A stretch of DNA of 64,000 nucleotides from Hyphomicrobium sp. NDB2Meth4 (GTDB taxonomy: Bacteria > Pseudomonadota > Alphaproteobacteria > Rhizobiales > Hyphomicrobiaceae), in the NCBI RefSeq assembly GCF_900117445.1, contig NZ_FPEJ01000001.1:1209243-1273242 (forward strand), written 5' to 3'. A program made the position numbers and the translations under genes. Position 1 is the stretch's first letter; each line of letters begins with the position of its first letter. Under the pieces are notes generated by a model that saw only the letters and a program-made list of their open reading frames with translations, searched no databases and was not told where the DNA came from. Of this stretch, positions 37,567 to 47,793 are shown piece after piece.

Positions 37567-38742
37567 TTATTCCGCGGGCTCCCGATCGGCCTTCGCCGTC
37601 GCGATTGGCACCACTTCGCTGCCCGCCAGCGTCAGCGCGATCTCGCCGCGCTTCAGCCGCAGCGCGTCCTCGCCGAAAAGGCGCCGCCGCCATCCCTTGA
37701 GCGCGGGGATGTCAGGCTCGGTTTCGGTGGCGATCCGCTCCAGGTCCTCGGAGCCGGCGATCAGCTTCGTCGCCACGCGATGGCGCGCAGCCGATGCCTT
37801 CAACAGCACCCGCAGCAGCTCGATCAGCGCGGTCGACTCGGCCGTAAGCTGGGCGCCGCGCGAGATCGGCGGCACGCTCTTGGTATCGCGCGCCAACCCG
37901 CGTTTCACCGCTTCGATGATTTCGCGCGCCCGCGCCGAGCGCGAAAAGCCCTCGCTCAGCGTGCGCAGATGGCTGAGCTGCTCCGCCGACGTCGGCGCCT
38001 GATTGGCGATGTCGTACAGCGCATCGTCGCGCAGAATGCGCGAACGCGGCACGTCCTGTGCCTGCGCCAGCCGCTCGCGCCACGCCGCCAGCTCCATCAG
38101 CACCGCCAGCGCCTTGCGGTTCTTCACCCGCAGCTTGAGCCGCTGCCAGGCTTCTTCCGGATGCTGCTCGTAGGTCTTGGGATCGGTGAGGATGCCCATC
38201 TCCTCGTTCAGCCAGTCCGAGCGGCCCGCCTTGTCGATGTCGGCCCTGAGATGGCGATAGACCTCGCGCAGGTGCGTCACGTCTCCGAGCGCATATTCGA
38301 GCTGCTTGTCGGAGAGCGGCCTGCGGCTCCAGTCGGTGAAGCGCGACGACTTGTCGAGGTCGGCCCCGGTCACGCTCTTGACGAGGTTGACGTACGACAC
38401 GCTCTCGCCGAAGCCGCACACCATCGCGGCCACCTGCGTGTCGAACACCGGCCGCGGCACCAGTCCTGCCCGGGCATAAACGATTTCGATGTCCTGCCGC
38501 GCGGCATGGAACACCTTCATGACCCGTTCCTCGGCCATCAGCTCCCAGAACGGGGCGAGGTCGATGCCGGGCGCCATCGGATCGACGATCATCGCTTCCT
38601 CGGGCGAGGCGATCTGGATCAGGCAGAGCTGCGGCCAGAACGTCGATTCGCGCAGGAATTCGGTGTCGACGGTGACGAAGTCACTCGTCGAAAGGCGCCG
38701 GACGGCTTGGGAGAGATCTTCTGAGGTGCTGACGATACGCAT
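37567..38742 (-). CDS. rnd: Ribonuclease D
   Basis: 391 residues. The DEDDy exonuclease motifs are seen as TVDTEFLRE (Asp26, Glu28), FHAARQDIEIVYA and YALGDVTHLREVY, followed by an HRDC domain (RLKLRVKNRKALAVLMELAAWRERLAQ). It trims tRNA 3' ends and other RNAs. The ATG at 38742 is the normal start for Rnd, MRIVSTSEDL; the open frame runs to 38835. In many relatives aspS follows rnd directly; here nearly 19 kb separates the two. Confidence 0.95.
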   Translation of the reverse strand: MRIVSTSEDLSQAVRRLSTSDFVTVDTEFLRESTFWPQLCLIQIASPEEAMIVDPMAPGIDLAPFWELMAEERVMKVFHAARQDIEIVYARAGLVPRPVFDTQVAAMVCGFGESVSYVNLVKSVTGADLDKSSRFTDWSRRPLSDKQLEYALGDVTHLREVYRHLRADIDKAGRSDWLNEEMGILTDPKTYEQHPEEAWQRLKLRVKNRKALAVLMELAAWRERLAQAQDVPRSRILRDDALYDIANQAPTSAEQLSHLRTLSEGFSRSARAREIIEAVKRGLARDTKSVPPISRGAQLTAESTALIELLRVLLKASAARHRVATKLIAGSEDLERIATETEPDIPALKGWRRRLFGEDALRLKRGEIALTLAGSEVVPIATAKADREPAE

Positions 38743-38888
38743 TTGATCGCCGTATAGCGCATCAAATCGGATTTGTCGCGGGTAGGCAGAAACATCGCTC
38801 ACCACGGCGGCGGCCGGAAGATGGGGATGCAACACTAGGCACCCCCAAAGGGCGGTTTTTCGGGCGGTCCCGGCGGCTCACTCGGCAG

Positions 38889-38921
38889 AAAAAAAGGCTG
38901 GTGCGCCAAAGCGCACCAGCC
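38889..38921 (-). terminator. Intrinsic terminator after xoxF
   Basis: GGCTGGTGCGC (38896-38906), loop CAAA and GCGCACCAGCC (38911-38921). On the minus strand the stem is followed by seven T. It lies 41 bases beyond the xoxF stop. Confidence 0.92.
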
Positions 38922-38962
38922 CGCTGATTTTCTCACGGGCCGGCCGTGGCCAGCGCTCGGGC

Positions 38963-40783
38963 TTATGGCAGCGACCACACCGTCAGCGAACCACCGAGTG
39001 CGGTATAGCCGTTGAGGCCGGAATAGCCGCCGACGGCTCCGAGGCCATCGGTCGGGTTGGTGAGGCCCGCGGCAAGGCCGATGCCCGCCCAGCCGCCAAC
39101 CCCGGACAGCACGCCGATGTACTGCTTGCCCTTGTGGCCGTAGGTGAACACGTTGCCGATGATCCCGGACGGCGTGCGGTTCTTGTAGAGCAGCTTGCCC
39201 GTCTTCTGGTCGACGCACTTGAAGTAGCCCTCGAGCGTTCCGACGCAGGCGATGCCGCCCGCGGTCGTCAGCGCGCCCGACCACACCGAGAACTGCTCCT
39301 TGTTCGCCCACACGATCTTGCCCTCGGATGCATCCCAGGCAATGAGGTTGCCCATGTTCGGCGAGCCCTTCGGCGGATACATCGACACAGTGGCGCCGAT
39401 ATACGGCTGTCCCGCCGCGTACTCCACCTTGAACGGCTCATAGTCCATGCAGACGTGGTTCGTTGGCACGATGAACAGCTTGGTCAGCGGCGAGTATGCA
39501 GCTGGCTGCTGGTCCTTGGTGCCGTGCGCCGACGGGCAGATGTCCGTGGTGTTGGAGTCTTCGCCGTTGAGGAAGGTCGACTTGGCGGCCACGACCGCGG
39601 GACGTCCGTACGTCGGGCTCTTGGGGTCGAGGTCGACGTGCGTTGCCCAGTTGACGACCGGATCGAACTTCTGCGCGACCAGCGGGATTCCCGACTTGCG
39701 ATCGATCGTATAGCCGAAGCCGTTGCGGTCGAAGTGCACGAGCACGTTGTGCTTCGCGCCCTTCACATCCATGTCGTCGACGAGGATCATCTCGTTGACG
39801 CCGTCGTAATCCCACTCGTCGAACGGAGTGAACTGGTAGGCCCAGACGGCTTCGCCTGTCTTCGGATTGCGCGCGATGACCGACTGCGACCACTTCTGAT
39901 CGATCTGCTTGCCATCGGGTCCGGCGCGTTGCGCGGGATTCCATGTCGAGGGATTGCCGGTGCCGTAGTAGATGAGGTTCAGCTTCGGATCCCAGGAATA
40001 CCAGCCCCAGGTGCCTCCGCCGCCGAGCTTCCATTGCTCGCCGTTCCAGGTCTTCAGCGACGAATCTTTGCCGACCGGCTTGCCGAGCGACATCGTTTTC
40101 TCTGGGTTGAACAGGATCTCGCTGTCCGGACCGACCGAGTATGCGCGCCATGCACGGCGGCCATCGGCGATGTCGTACGCCGAGATGTGGCCCCGCACGC
40201 CGAACTCACCGCCGGAGACGCCGACGATCACCTTGTCGCCTGCGATGAGCACGGCGCTGGTGCCGGTTTCACCCTTCTTCGGATCGCCGTTGACGGCCTT
40301 CCACACCTCTTTGCCCGTCTTGGCGTCGAGCGCCACGACCGATGTGTCGGCCTGGTAGAGGAATATCTTTCCGTCTGCGTACTGCACGCCGCGATTGACC
40401 GTATCGCAGCACATCACCGGAATAACCGACGGGTCCTGCTTCGGCTCATACTTCCAAATGATCCGGTTCTCGTCGTCGAGATTGAGAGCGTAGACGATGT
40501 TCGGGAACGGCGTGTGAAGGTACATCGTATTGCCGACGACGAGCGGAGAGCCCTCATGCCCGCGCAGCACGCCAGTCGAGAACGTCCAGGCGACGCGCAG
40601 TTCGCCGACGTTCCCGGTGCTGATCTGGTCGAGCTTGGAGTACCGCGTGTTGGCGTAATCGCCCTGCTGCATGCACCAGTTGTTCGCATCCTCGATGCAC
40701 TTGAGGACGCTATCGTTGGCCAACGCCGTCGCCGTGAGGGCGACGGTCGCGGCCATCGCTCCTACCAATCGACTAGCAATCAT
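38963..40783 (-). CDS. xoxF: Lanthanide-dependent methanol dehydrogenase, XoxF5-like
   Basis: 606 residues. A signal peptide ends near TALAN. The product is a PQQ quinoprotein with tryptophan-docking repeats. The adjacent Cys pair CC125-126 is present, as are metal ligands Glu193 (GGEFGV), Asn277 (GTGNPST), Asp325 and the extra Asp327 in EWDYDGVNE. That extra Asp is the mark of lanthanide-using XoxF rather than calcium-using MxaF. The tail [31 protein letters not shown] ending matches the XoxF5 group. It oxidises methanol in the periplasm. No xoxG/xoxJ or PQQ genes are adjacent, so electrons must go to a cytochrome encoded elsewhere. A terminator follows it, and the region upstream is a 617-base gap. 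Confidence 0.96.
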   Translation of the reverse strand: MIASRLVGAMAATVALTATALANDSVLKCIEDANNWCMQQGDYANTRYSKLDQISTGNVGELRVAWTFSTGVLRGHEGSPLVVGNTMYLHTPFPNIVYALNLDDENRIIWKYEPKQDPSVIPVMCCDTVNRGVQYADGKIFLYQADTSVVALDAKTGKEVWKAVNGDPKKGETGTSAVLIAGDKVIVGVSGGEFGVRGHISAYDIADGRRAWRAYSVGPDSEILFNPEKTMSLGKPVGKDSSLKTWNGEQWKLGGGGTWGWYSWDPKLNLIYYGTGNPSTWNPAQRAGPDGKQIDQKWSQSVIARNPKTGEAVWAYQFTPFDEWDYDGVNEMILVDDMDVKGAKHNVLVHFDRNGFGYTIDRKSGIPLVAQKFDPVVNWATHVDLDPKSPTYGRPAVVAAKSTFLNGEDSNTTDICPSAHGTKDQQPAAYSPLTKLFIVPTNHVCMDYEPFKVEYAAGQPYIGATVSMYPPKGSPNMGNLIAWDASEGKIVWANKEQFSVWSGALTTAGGIACVGTLEGYFKCVDQKTGKLLYKNRTPSGIIGNVFTYGHKGKQYIGVLSGVGGWAGIGLAAGLTNPTDGLGAVGGYSGLNGYTALGGSLTVWSLP

Positions 40784-41400
40784 TCACTCGCTCCTTCCCA
40801 TAGATCTTTGCCGACGATCACGTCATCGCCGGGCACTGCTCCGCTGGGTGGCCGAGAAGGTGAGTGAGACGTTCCTCATGAAGGGAGCGCGCAAACACAT
40901 GTTCGGCTAACACGCAGAGCCGATCACGAAGTAGTGAACACGGATGGTGAGAGGTAGCGCGCCAACGCACGGCAGCCATGCGCATGGATTTTCGGGCATC
41001 GACTAAAGTCGGAGTGGCGCGAGGAAGCGCGGCAGAAACTGCACGTGCGTAGACCGCCCTGCAGCCTGCGCGAGCAATGGTGCGGGCGCTTGCAATTGCG
41101 CCGCCGGCCCAACATGTGTCTCGGGGGAAGAACTTTTGGCGCGTGGCCCTGGTGGAGAACACGACAATTCTCCACGGGATTCAGGACTCGCTAGCCGTTA
41201 CGTGCGGTAGGATGAAGCGCCCGGGGGTCCGACTGACTGACGGTCGTCAGTGGCCCGGCCGCAAACATAAGTATTTATGCAGATTTTTAAGCGCGCCAAT
41301 AAGATTGCCTTATAGGCGATCTCAGGAAAGATCATTTTACAAGCACTCTAAGGTAACGGCCCCTTGAGTGGGAAGCGACGAGCCACTCCGGAGTCACCCC
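40784..41400. promoter_or_regulatory. 617-base divergent region between xoxF and katA
   Basis: No protein-coding gene is supported. Translated frames are rich in Arg and Ala with no family pattern. It should hold the promoters for both divergent genes. An inverted repeat ACTGAC-GGTC-GTCAGT lies at 41236-41251, about 150 bases before katA. I see no clear sigma-70 boxes that I would call. Confidence 0.5.
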
Positions 41401-42882
41401 ATGTCAGACAAATCGCCCAAGGTAACGCTCACCACCACCGCCGGCGCACCGATCGCCGACAACCAGAATTCTCTCACTGCTGGGCCGCTCGGCCCTGTCC
41501 TCATGCAGGACTATCAGCTCATCGAGAAGCTGGCGCATCAGAACCGCGAGCGCATTCCCGAGCGCACCGTTCACGCCAAGGGCTGGGGCGCCTTCGGCAC
41601 GCTCACAATCACCGGCGATCTCACCAAGTACACCAAGGCCAAGGCGTTGCAGCCCGGCGCCCGCACCGAAATGCTGGCCCGCTTCTCCACCGTCGCCGGC
41701 GAGATGGGAGCCGCGGACCATGAGCGCGACGTGCGCGGTTTCGCTCTGAAGTTCTACACCGAGGAAGGCAACTGGGACCTCGTCGGCAACAACACCCCGG
41801 TGTTCTTCATTCGCGATCCCTACAAGTTTCCCGACTTCATCCACACCCAGAAGCGTCACCCGAAGACCAACATGCGCTCGCCCACGGCCATGTGGGATTT
41901 CTGGTCGCTGTCTCCCGAGAGCCTGCATCAGGTGACGATCCTGATGTCCGATCGCGGCATTCCGCAAAGCCCGCGTTTCATGCACGGCTTCGGTTCGCAC
42001 ACCTACTCGTTCATCAACGATAAGGACGAGCGGTTCTGGGTGAAGTTCCACTTCAAGAGCCAGCAGGGCATCAAGAACCACACCAATCGCGAATCCGAAG
42101 GCATCATCGGCAAGAACCGTGAATCCTATCAGGCTGACCTGTTCGGCGCGATCGAGGACGGCGACTTCCCCAGGTGGAACGTGTTCGTCCAGGTCATGCC
42201 CGAGGCCGACGTCGGCAAGCACTGGTACAACCCGTTCGACCTGACGAAGGTCTGGCCGCACGCAGATTACCCGCTGATCGAACTCGGCGTGATGGAGCTC
42301 AACCGCAATCCGGAGAACTACTTCAACGAGATCGAGCAGGCCGCCTTCTCGCCCTCGAACGTCGTGCCCGGCATTTCGTTCTCACCCGACAAGATGCTCC
42401 AGGCGCGCATCTTCTCTTACGCGGATGCGCATCGCTATCGCCTCGGTACGCACTACGAGCATCTGCCCGTGAACACCGCCAAGTGCCCGGTGCACCACTA
42501 TCACAAGGACGGACCGATGCGGTTCTTCCCGCCGGTGACGGGCAACGTCGATGCCTACTATGAGCCAAACTCTGTTGCCGGCTCCGCCAAGCAGGACGAG
42601 CGTTTCGCCGAACCGCCGCTGAAGATCTCCGGCGATGCGACGCGCTACAACCATCGCGACGGCAACGACGACTATAAGCAACCTGGCGATCTCTTCCGCC
42701 TCATGAGCCCTGATCAGCAGGCTCAGCTCATGAACAACATCGCCGAGGCGATGCAGGGCGTGCCCGAGGAGATCGTCAAGCGTCAGGTCGCCCACTTCTT
42801 CAAGGCAGACCCCGCCTACGGCCGCGGCGTCGCCGAACGCATGGGCGTGACTGTGACCGAGGTTGCCGAAGCCGCCGAGTAA
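41401..42882 (+). CDS. katA: Catalase (small-subunit haem catalase)
   Basis: 493 residues, the size of clade 3 catalases. The distal His58 lies in [13 protein letters not shown], the distal Asn in [11 protein letters not shown], and the proximal Tyr in [14 protein letters not shown]. It removes hydrogen peroxide. The ATG at 41401 ([17 protein letters not shown]) is the family start, even though the frame extends back to 41368. It is divergent from xoxF and ends in its own terminator. Confidence 0.97.
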   Translation: MSDKSPKVTLTTTAGAPIADNQNSLTAGPLGPVLMQDYQLIEKLAHQNRERIPERTVHAKGWGAFGTLTITGDLTKYTKAKALQPGARTEMLARFSTVAGEMGAADHERDVRGFALKFYTEEGNWDLVGNNTPVFFIRDPYKFPDFIHTQKRHPKTNMRSPTAMWDFWSLSPESLHQVTILMSDRGIPQSPRFMHGFGSHTYSFINDKDERFWVKFHFKSQQGIKNHTNRESEGIIGKNRESYQADLFGAIEDGDFPRWNVFVQVMPEADVGKHWYNPFDLTKVWPHADYPLIELGVMELNRNPENYFNEIEQAAFSPSNVVPGISFSPDKMLQARIFSYADAHRYRLGTHYEHLPVNTAKCPVHHYHKDGPMRFFPPVTGNVDAYYEPNSVAGSAKQDERFAEPPLKISGDATRYNHRDGNDDYKQPGDLFRLMSPDQQAQLMNNIAEAMQGVPEEIVKRQVAHFFKADPAYGRGVAERMGVTVTEVAEAAE

Positions 42883-42900
42883 TCAGTCCGCGAAGCATCG

Positions 42901-42938
42901 AAGGCCCGCCGTGGATCATCTCCGCGGCGGGCCTTTTC
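42901..42938 (+). terminator. Intrinsic terminator after katA
   Basis: AAGGCCCGCCG (42901-42911) pairs with CGGCGGGCCTT (42925-42935) and is followed by TTTT. The remaining bases to 43185 hold no gene I can support; that AT-richer stretch (about 43080-43140) is the likely promoter of the OmpA-like gene. Confidence 0.85.
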
Positions 42939-43185
42939 TATTTGGCCCGGCGTTGTTCAGCAGGCGCACGCACCGCGCCGACTTTGCCTCAACGAGGCCC
43001 TATTCCGATCCCCGTGAGAGTTGCTGTCGTACAGCGATCTTTTTCGCCGATCGTTCCGTTTTGTGTCACGAGTTGGCTTGAACTTAGTCCTACACCGCAC
43101 TGAATTTTAAGCAAATTAGCTGCAATTTGATCAGGTCTTTCAAGCGCGTCTTAGCCGCGCCCGCCCAGCAGCCGAGGACCTGTTC

Positions 43186-44958
43186 ATGCGTATTCGCCCG
43201 CTCCTGCCGATATTATTATCGACGATCGCCATACCGGCCGTAGCGGCCGATCATACCCACTGCGCCACCGCTTCCGATTTCGTCGCTTGCCTCATAATTG
43301 AGGACGCCATGCAGCGTCAGCGCGATGCGGAAATCAACGCGGCCATCGCCCGCGTCGAGCGCATCAGCCGCCACGATCTCAGCACCACGCACTGCAAGAC
43401 GCCGGATTCGCAGACGCCGCGCTGCCTCGCCGAGCGTCAGCGTGACTTCGCAACCCGCCAGAACGCTCTGGCCGCCGCCTCCATGGCGCTCGCCGCTGAG
43501 GTGCGCGCCCGTCAGGCAGCCCGCGCAGCCGAGAGCGCAGCCGTCATGGCCCGCGCCCGCGCCGAGGAAGCCCGCCGTCTCGAGATCCAGCAGAACGCTC
43601 TGATCGAGATTTCTCTCAGCTCCGTCGCCGCCGAACGTCAGCGTCAGTTCGCGGCGCGCCAGAACGCGCTCGCGAACGCTTCGATTTCAAACGTTGCCGC
43701 CGAGCGTCAGCGTCAGCGCATGGCTCGCCTCGCTCCGTGCACGCTGGCCAACGATGATCGCGCGAAGTGCCAGATGCAGCGCGCTCGCGAATTCGCAGCC
43801 ACCCAGCAGGCACTCGCCACGGCTTCCTTGCAGCGCGTCGCCGATGAGCGCGCCCGCGCCTTCGCCGTAGCACGCAACAATGAGATCAATGCCTCGCTTG
43901 CGGCGGTTGCCGCGGCGCGCGGCCAGGTCCCGAACAATTACGTCGCCGCCGTCGGTCATCCCGCATCGATCTGCGCAAATTCTGCAGCCGCTGGATGCCA
44001 GCCCATCGAGGCGCCGCAAGTTGCGCTCAGCGACTGCCGCTCTGTCGGTTACTCCGCCCCCGGTTGCCGCATCGATCGCGCGAACACCACCGAGGTGTCC
44101 TACAGCCTCTCGCACTGCAAGTCGGCCTCTGACACCAGCCCGCGCTGTGCAGCCGAGCGTGCCCATCAGCTCCAGGCCAGCCTGACGCATTGCAAGTCCG
44201 CAACCGACGCCAGCCCGCGCTGCGAAGCCGAGCGCGCCCATCAGCTTCAGGCCAGCCTGACGCATTGCAAGTCTGCAACCGACGCCAGCCCGCGTTGTGA
44301 AGCCGAGCGTGCCCGGGACTTCCGTATCGCCCGCAACAACGAGATCGATCGCTCGATCGCCGCCGTTGCCGCCGCTCGTGCCCGTGGCCTGCTCGACACC
44401 GCCGCTACCACGCAGCCGCACTCGAACTCCATCGAGACCGGCGCCATCAGCGTGCCGCAGCTCCCCAAGACCCCCGCGGTCGAGATGGAGCGCCGCGGTT
44501 CGCGCTTCCATGACATCTCGAACGATCCCTGCCGCGTCGGCCTGTTCGACCCCGTGCCGTTCACGCGCAGCGGCCGCATCGAGAGCGAAGCACGCCCTGA
44601 GCTCGATCGCCTTGCCCGCCTCGTCGAGACCTGCCCCGGAATGCGCGTCGAGGTGCACGGCTACACCGATGGCGGCTCACGCGCCAACAACACCCACCTG
44701 TCCCAGCAGCGGGCCCGCGCCGTGGCCGACTACCTGATCGCCTCGGGCGTCGCCCCCAACCGCATCGCCGCCATCGGCCGCGGCGGCCGCCAGCCCGTGC
44801 TCCCCTACTCGAAGGAGTACGAGGACCCGCTGGGCAGCCGCGCCGAGCTCATCGTCCGCGACCCCAGCATGGACGCCGCTGCCCGCCGCGTGATGTGGGA
44901 CCTCGCCGAGGTGCTCGACCCGACCTACATCCCGGCGGTTGCCAACCTCAGCCCCTGA
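43186..44958 (+). CDS. OmpA-domain envelope protein with Cys-containing repeats
   Basis: 590 residues. A signal peptide (MRIRPLLPILLSTIAIPAVAA) is followed by about 430 residues of Ala/Arg/Gln-rich helix built of repeated ERQRQFAARQNALA-like blocks. At least six C-x9-C units occur (such as HCKTPDSQTPRC and HCKSATDASPRC), including three 25-residue tandem copies encoded at 44104-44328. The C-terminus is an OmpA-like peptidoglycan-binding domain (FDPVPFTRSGRIESEARPEL..., VHGYTDGGSRANN..LSQQRARAVADYL). It is likely periplasmic, tied to the cell wall. The role of the repeat region is unknown; the Cys pairs could form disulfides in the oxidising periplasm. Confidence 0.85.
   Translation: MRIRPLLPILLSTIAIPAVAADHTHCATASDFVACLIIEDAMQRQRDAEINAAIARVERISRHDLSTTHCKTPDSQTPRCLAERQRDFATRQNALAAASMALAAEVRARQAARAAESAAVMARARAEEARRLEIQQNALIEISLSSVAAERQRQFAARQNALANASISNVAAERQRQRMARLAPCTLANDDRAKCQMQRAREFAATQQALATASLQRVADERARAFAVARNNEINASLAAVAAARGQVPNNYVAAVGHPASICANSAAAGCQPIEAPQVALSDCRSVGYSAPGCRIDRANTTEVSYSLSHCKSASDTSPRCAAERAHQLQASLTHCKSATDASPRCEAERAHQLQASLTHCKSATDASPRCEAERARDFRIARNNEIDRSIAAVAAARARGLLDTAATTQPHSNSIETGAISVPQLPKTPAVEMERRGSRFHDISNDPCRVGLFDPVPFTRSGRIESEARPELDRLARLVETCPGMRVEVHGYTDGGSRANNTHLSQQRARAVADYLIASGVAPNRIAAIGRGGRQPVLPYSKEYEDPLGSRAELIVRDPSMDAAARRVMWDLAEVLDPTYIPAVANLSP
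44104..44328. repeat. Three tandem 75-bp coding repeats
   Basis: Units start at 44104, 44179 and 44254, each encoding 25 residues of the type SLTHCKSATDASPRCEAERA followed by HQLQA. The second and third are nearly identical, so the array can change length by slippage or recombination while staying in frame. Confidence 0.9.
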
Positions 44959-45027
44959 TTCTACAGTTTGCAGCATTAGCTCGGCCCCGAAGGGCTGCCA
45001 CCGCCGATCCGCCGCCGAGCACGATGA

Positions 45028-45053
45028 AAAGGGCCCCGAGAAGGGGCCCTTTC
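45028..45053 (+). terminator. Intrinsic terminator after the OmpA-like gene
   Basis: AAAGGGCCCC (45028-45037) pairs with GGGGCCCTTT (45043-45052) around a GAGAA loop, 69 bases beyond the stop. Confidence 0.85.
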
Positions 45054-45203
45054 TGCGTTTTTCGGTGAATTTTCCGCGCCCTGTGTCCCACGTGCGACCG
45101 TCGCGTTGTTGAAAATGCCTAGATCGCATGGACAACTGGCACGAGGGCGGCGCAATCATCGCGCCATGCCGCAATCGCGAACAGGACGGGACGAGCAAGC
45201 TGC

Positions 45204-46202
45204 ATGAACGCCGGGGGGATCGTGCTGACGGTGGATCGGCCGGCGGCGACGAGTGAGCACCTCGCCAGCCTGCGTCGGCGCGACCGCGTGTTCTGGGCGG
45301 GCTTTGCTGGCGCGATGCTGGTGCATGCGCTGCTCATCATCGGTATCGGTTCCGCCAATCAGCGCACGCTTGGCACGCCTGAAGGCGCCAGCGATGCGAT
45401 TGCCGTCGAGCTCGTCGATGGCGCGACGCTCAAGGACAGCATGGAGCCGCCGACGCCGGCCCAGCCCCCTCCCGGCGCCCAGCCTCAGCAGCAGCAGACG
45501 GCGGCACTGCCCGAGCAGCAGCCGGTAGAGCCGCAACCCGAGCAGCAGGCCGAGCAGACGCCTCCCGAGCCGCCCCAGCCGCCGACGCCAGAGCCAGAGG
45601 CGGCGCAGCCCGCAGAGGCCCCGCCTGTCGAGACCCCTGCACCTGACGCCGCCGCCGAGGCTTTGCCCGCGCTCGAGGACGCGCCGACCGCCGACGCACT
45701 CAAACAGCCCAAAGAGGCGCCAAAGCAGGAAGAGCCCAAGCCCGAGCCGCCCAAGCAGGAAGCAAAGAAGGCCGAACCAGCGAAGAAGCCGCCCGCCAAG
45801 CAGCAGGCCAAGCAGCCGCAGAAAAAGCGCACGCAGACCTCGGCGCTCGATTTGTCGGTGCCTTACGATGGCGCCGCGACGCAGTCGGATGCCGGTAGTT
45901 CCTCCGCCGTGCAGCGGCCCCCGGGCATCACGCGCTCGGGCGAAAACGACGAGTTTGCCCGCAACGTCATTCGCGCGCTGCAGAAGACGATGCCGCGTGA
46001 GCGCGCACGCGGTCGCGTCACCGTGCGCATCGTGCTCAACGAGAATGGCTCACGCGCCGACGTCAAGCTGCTCAAGAGCGGCGGCGATTCCGATCTCGAC
46101 TTCAACGTCATCTTTGCCGCGCGCCAGACCGCCTACCCGTTTCCTCCCAGAAACGCGACGCTCGTCGATCGCACGTTCACCGTCACCTACATCTACCGCT
46201 GA
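45204..46202 (+). CDS. TonB-like energy transducer or TolA-type envelope protein
   Basis: 332 residues. One N-terminal membrane segment (VFWAGFAGAMLVHALLIIGIG, about 29-49) is followed by a Pro/Glu/Gln/Lys-rich spacer (residues ~80-210) and a C-terminal TonB-like domain (FARNVIRALQKTMPRERARGRVTVRIVLNENGS..., LVDRTFTVTYIYR). It would link inner-membrane proton force to outer-membrane receptors or stabilise the envelope; exbB and exbD are not nearby, so the role is inferred from the layout alone. It is the first gene after the terminator at 45028. Confidence 0.85.
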   Translation: MNAGGIVLTVDRPAATSEHLASLRRRDRVFWAGFAGAMLVHALLIIGIGSANQRTLGTPEGASDAIAVELVDGATLKDSMEPPTPAQPPPGAQPQQQQTAALPEQQPVEPQPEQQAEQTPPEPPQPPTPEPEAAQPAEAPPVETPAPDAAAEALPALEDAPTADALKQPKEAPKQEEPKPEPPKQEAKKAEPAKKPPAKQQAKQPQKKRTQTSALDLSVPYDGAATQSDAGSSSAVQRPPGITRSGENDEFARNVIRALQKTMPRERARGRVTVRIVLNENGSRADVKLLKSGGDSDLDFNVIFAARQTAYPFPPRNATLVDRTFTVTYIYR

Positions 46203-46288
46203 CCGCGGGCGGCATGCATGATGCCGCAACGCGCCGAGTCGGTGGCTACGCCAGTGCGGCGAGCCTCACCAATCAGGGAAAGCACGCG

Positions 46289-46672
46289 ATGGACGCCAGC
46301 ATCATCAGCATTCTCATCACCATCGGTCAGATGCTGATGGGCAGTCTCTTTGTCTGGGCGGGCCTAAATCACTTCGGCCCTGTTGGCGCGAATGTCACCG
46401 CGATGCTGGCAGCACGCGGTGTGCCTAAGCCGCGTGAATGCCTTTACATCGCCAGCGTGCTCGAGCTGATCGGTGGCGCGTGTTTGATGGTAGGCGTCGC
46501 CGTGGCGCCGGCAGCGATCGGCCTCGCCATCTTCACGGTCATCGCCAGCCTGGTACTTGTGAACTTCTGGGACCAGCCTGAAGGCCAGCTTCGCGAGGCA
46601 TTGAAGGGCGTTTTCGCTTCTAATACGGCGATCGTCGGCGGATTGCTGATAACCGCAGCCTCAGCGCTGTGA
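46289..46672 (+). CDS. DoxX-family membrane protein
   Basis: 127 residues with four membrane segments. The first carries ISILITIGQMLMGSLFVWAGLNHF, which matches the DoxX family start; the others are YIASVLELIGGACLMVGVAV, AIGLAIFTVIASLVLVNFW and AIVGGLLITAASAL. DoxX proteins are linked to redox or thiosulfate oxidation in a few cases and are otherwise uncharacterised. The ATG at 46289 is the one that starts the family sequence, although the frame is open back to 46214. Confidence 0.82.
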   Translation: MDASIISILITIGQMLMGSLFVWAGLNHFGPVGANVTAMLAARGVPKPRECLYIASVLELIGGACLMVGVAVAPAAIGLAIFTVIASLVLVNFWDQPEGQLREALKGVFASNTAIVGGLLITAASAL

Positions 46673-46747
46673 GCCGAGCCGTACACGGAATGCAACCTGA
46701 CGGTGATCAGTGCGTTTCCCTCTCACGCAGCCAAGGAGAGAAACGCT

Positions 46748-47023
46748 ATGAACAAACTGCTGATAATCGCATTTACCGCCATTCCGCTTGCCGCTTCGCC
46801 GGCACTTGCCGACGATAATTACAAAGCCTCCGACGGCAAGATGAAGACGGAAGGCACCATGAATCCAACCGCGGGCACGGGCGCTCCGTCGAACCAGATG
46901 CCGGGCGCCGAGACGTCCGATCGCACGCCCCAGAAGGATACCACGACACCGCCCACGCAGGTCGACACGACGAAGAGCGGCGAGACGTCCGACCGTACGC
47001 CGGGCAATCACGCGCCGAACTAA
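46748..47023 (+). CDS. Small exported protein, unknown
   Basis: 91 residues: a signal peptide (MNKLLIIAFTAIPLAASPALA) then a short Thr/Asp/Pro-rich mature part containing two similar units (GAETSDRTPQKD and SGETSDRTPGNH). No family recognised. AAGGAGAGAAACG just upstream is a strong ribosome-binding site, which favours the ATG at 46748 over 46703. It is likely periplasmic and largely unstructured. Confidence 0.72.
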   Translation: MNKLLIIAFTAIPLAASPALADDNYKASDGKMKTEGTMNPTAGTGAPSNQMPGAETSDRTPQKDTTTPPTQVDTTKSGETSDRTPGNHAPN

Positions 47024-47097
47024 CGCGCGCTCTTCGAACGACTAAGAAAAAGAGGTGTCCGCGGCGCAGTGCAACAGTGCTGTGCCGCGCACCCGTA

Positions 47098-47493
47098 TCA
47101 GGGCGCGAGCGACGAGCGGGCCACTTCATCCGCCCAAATGAGCAGTCCGAAATAGATGACGTTCGCCGCGACCCACAAGCCTACGACCCAGTACGCCTTG
47201 TTCTGCGTAGCCCGAGCGTGATCGCCAAAACGGCCGCGTGAGATGCTCTTCATCAGGCCGATGCCGGTATTGAGCTGCGATGACGCCGCAACGACGTTTC
47301 CCCTGCGAACGGGATTGCGATTTTGCCGCTTCATCAATTCGCGGCCACCCGGCGACTTCAGGATTTCTCGGTGATACCAGCGCGCGAGTAAGACCATTGG
47401 CAGCGCTAACAGCACAGCTCCGCCCAGCATGTACCAGAGCCGGAACGCGGGATCCTGAAATAATGTCAGCACGCTGTCCATTTGATCCGTCAT
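47098..47493 (-). CDS. Membrane protein, unknown, 131 aa
   Basis: Two membrane segments (FRLWYMLGGAVLLALPMVLLA and AYWVVGLWVAANVIYFGLLIW) flank a basic cytoplasmic loop (RWYHREILKSPGGRELMKRQNRNP). It starts MTDQMDSVLTLFQDPAF at 47493. The frame is open much further back, into the CsbD gene, but only this start gives sensible residues. No family recognised. Confidence 0.65.
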   Translation of the reverse strand: MTDQMDSVLTLFQDPAFRLWYMLGGAVLLALPMVLLARWYHREILKSPGGRELMKRQNRNPVRRGNVVAASSQLNTGIGLMKSISRGRFGDHARATQNKAYWVVGLWVAANVIYFGLLIWADEVARSSLAP

Positions 47494-47577
47494 ACTGAAT
47501 AAGTGGCTCGAAATGATTGGAACGCACCGCCGCTCCGCGCGTTCTATCTCCGTGTTCAAATGTGGAGGTAATACCCG

Positions 47578-47781
47578 ATGAATTGGGATCGCGTTGAAGG
47601 TAACTGGAAGCAGTTCACTGGTAAGGTCAAGGAACAGTGGGGCAAGCTCACTGACGATGATCTTTCTCAGATCAACGGCAACCGCGAGCAGCTCGAGGGC
47701 AAGATCCAGGCCCGCTACGGCTACGCGAAGGACCAAGTGAAGCAGGACGTTGATAGCTGGCTCAACAACAGCAACAGCTAG
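47578..47781 (+). CDS. CsbD-family stress-response protein
   Basis: 67 residues, all polar helix: MNWDRVEGNWKQFTGKVKEQ and so on to SWLNNSNS, the CsbD pattern of a small stress-induced protein of unknown mechanism. It is divergent from the membrane-protein gene on its left and ends in a strong terminator. Confidence 0.93.
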   Translation: MNWDRVEGNWKQFTGKVKEQWGKLTDDDLSQINGNREQLEGKIQARYGYAKDQVKQDVDSWLNNSNS

Positions 47782-47793
47782 CAGCAACTGCAC

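Noticed and set aside
40818..41162. 114-codon minus-strand frame upstream of xoxF
   Set aside because: Arg/Ala-rich with no family pattern or ribosome-binding site; it lies where the xoxF promoter should be.
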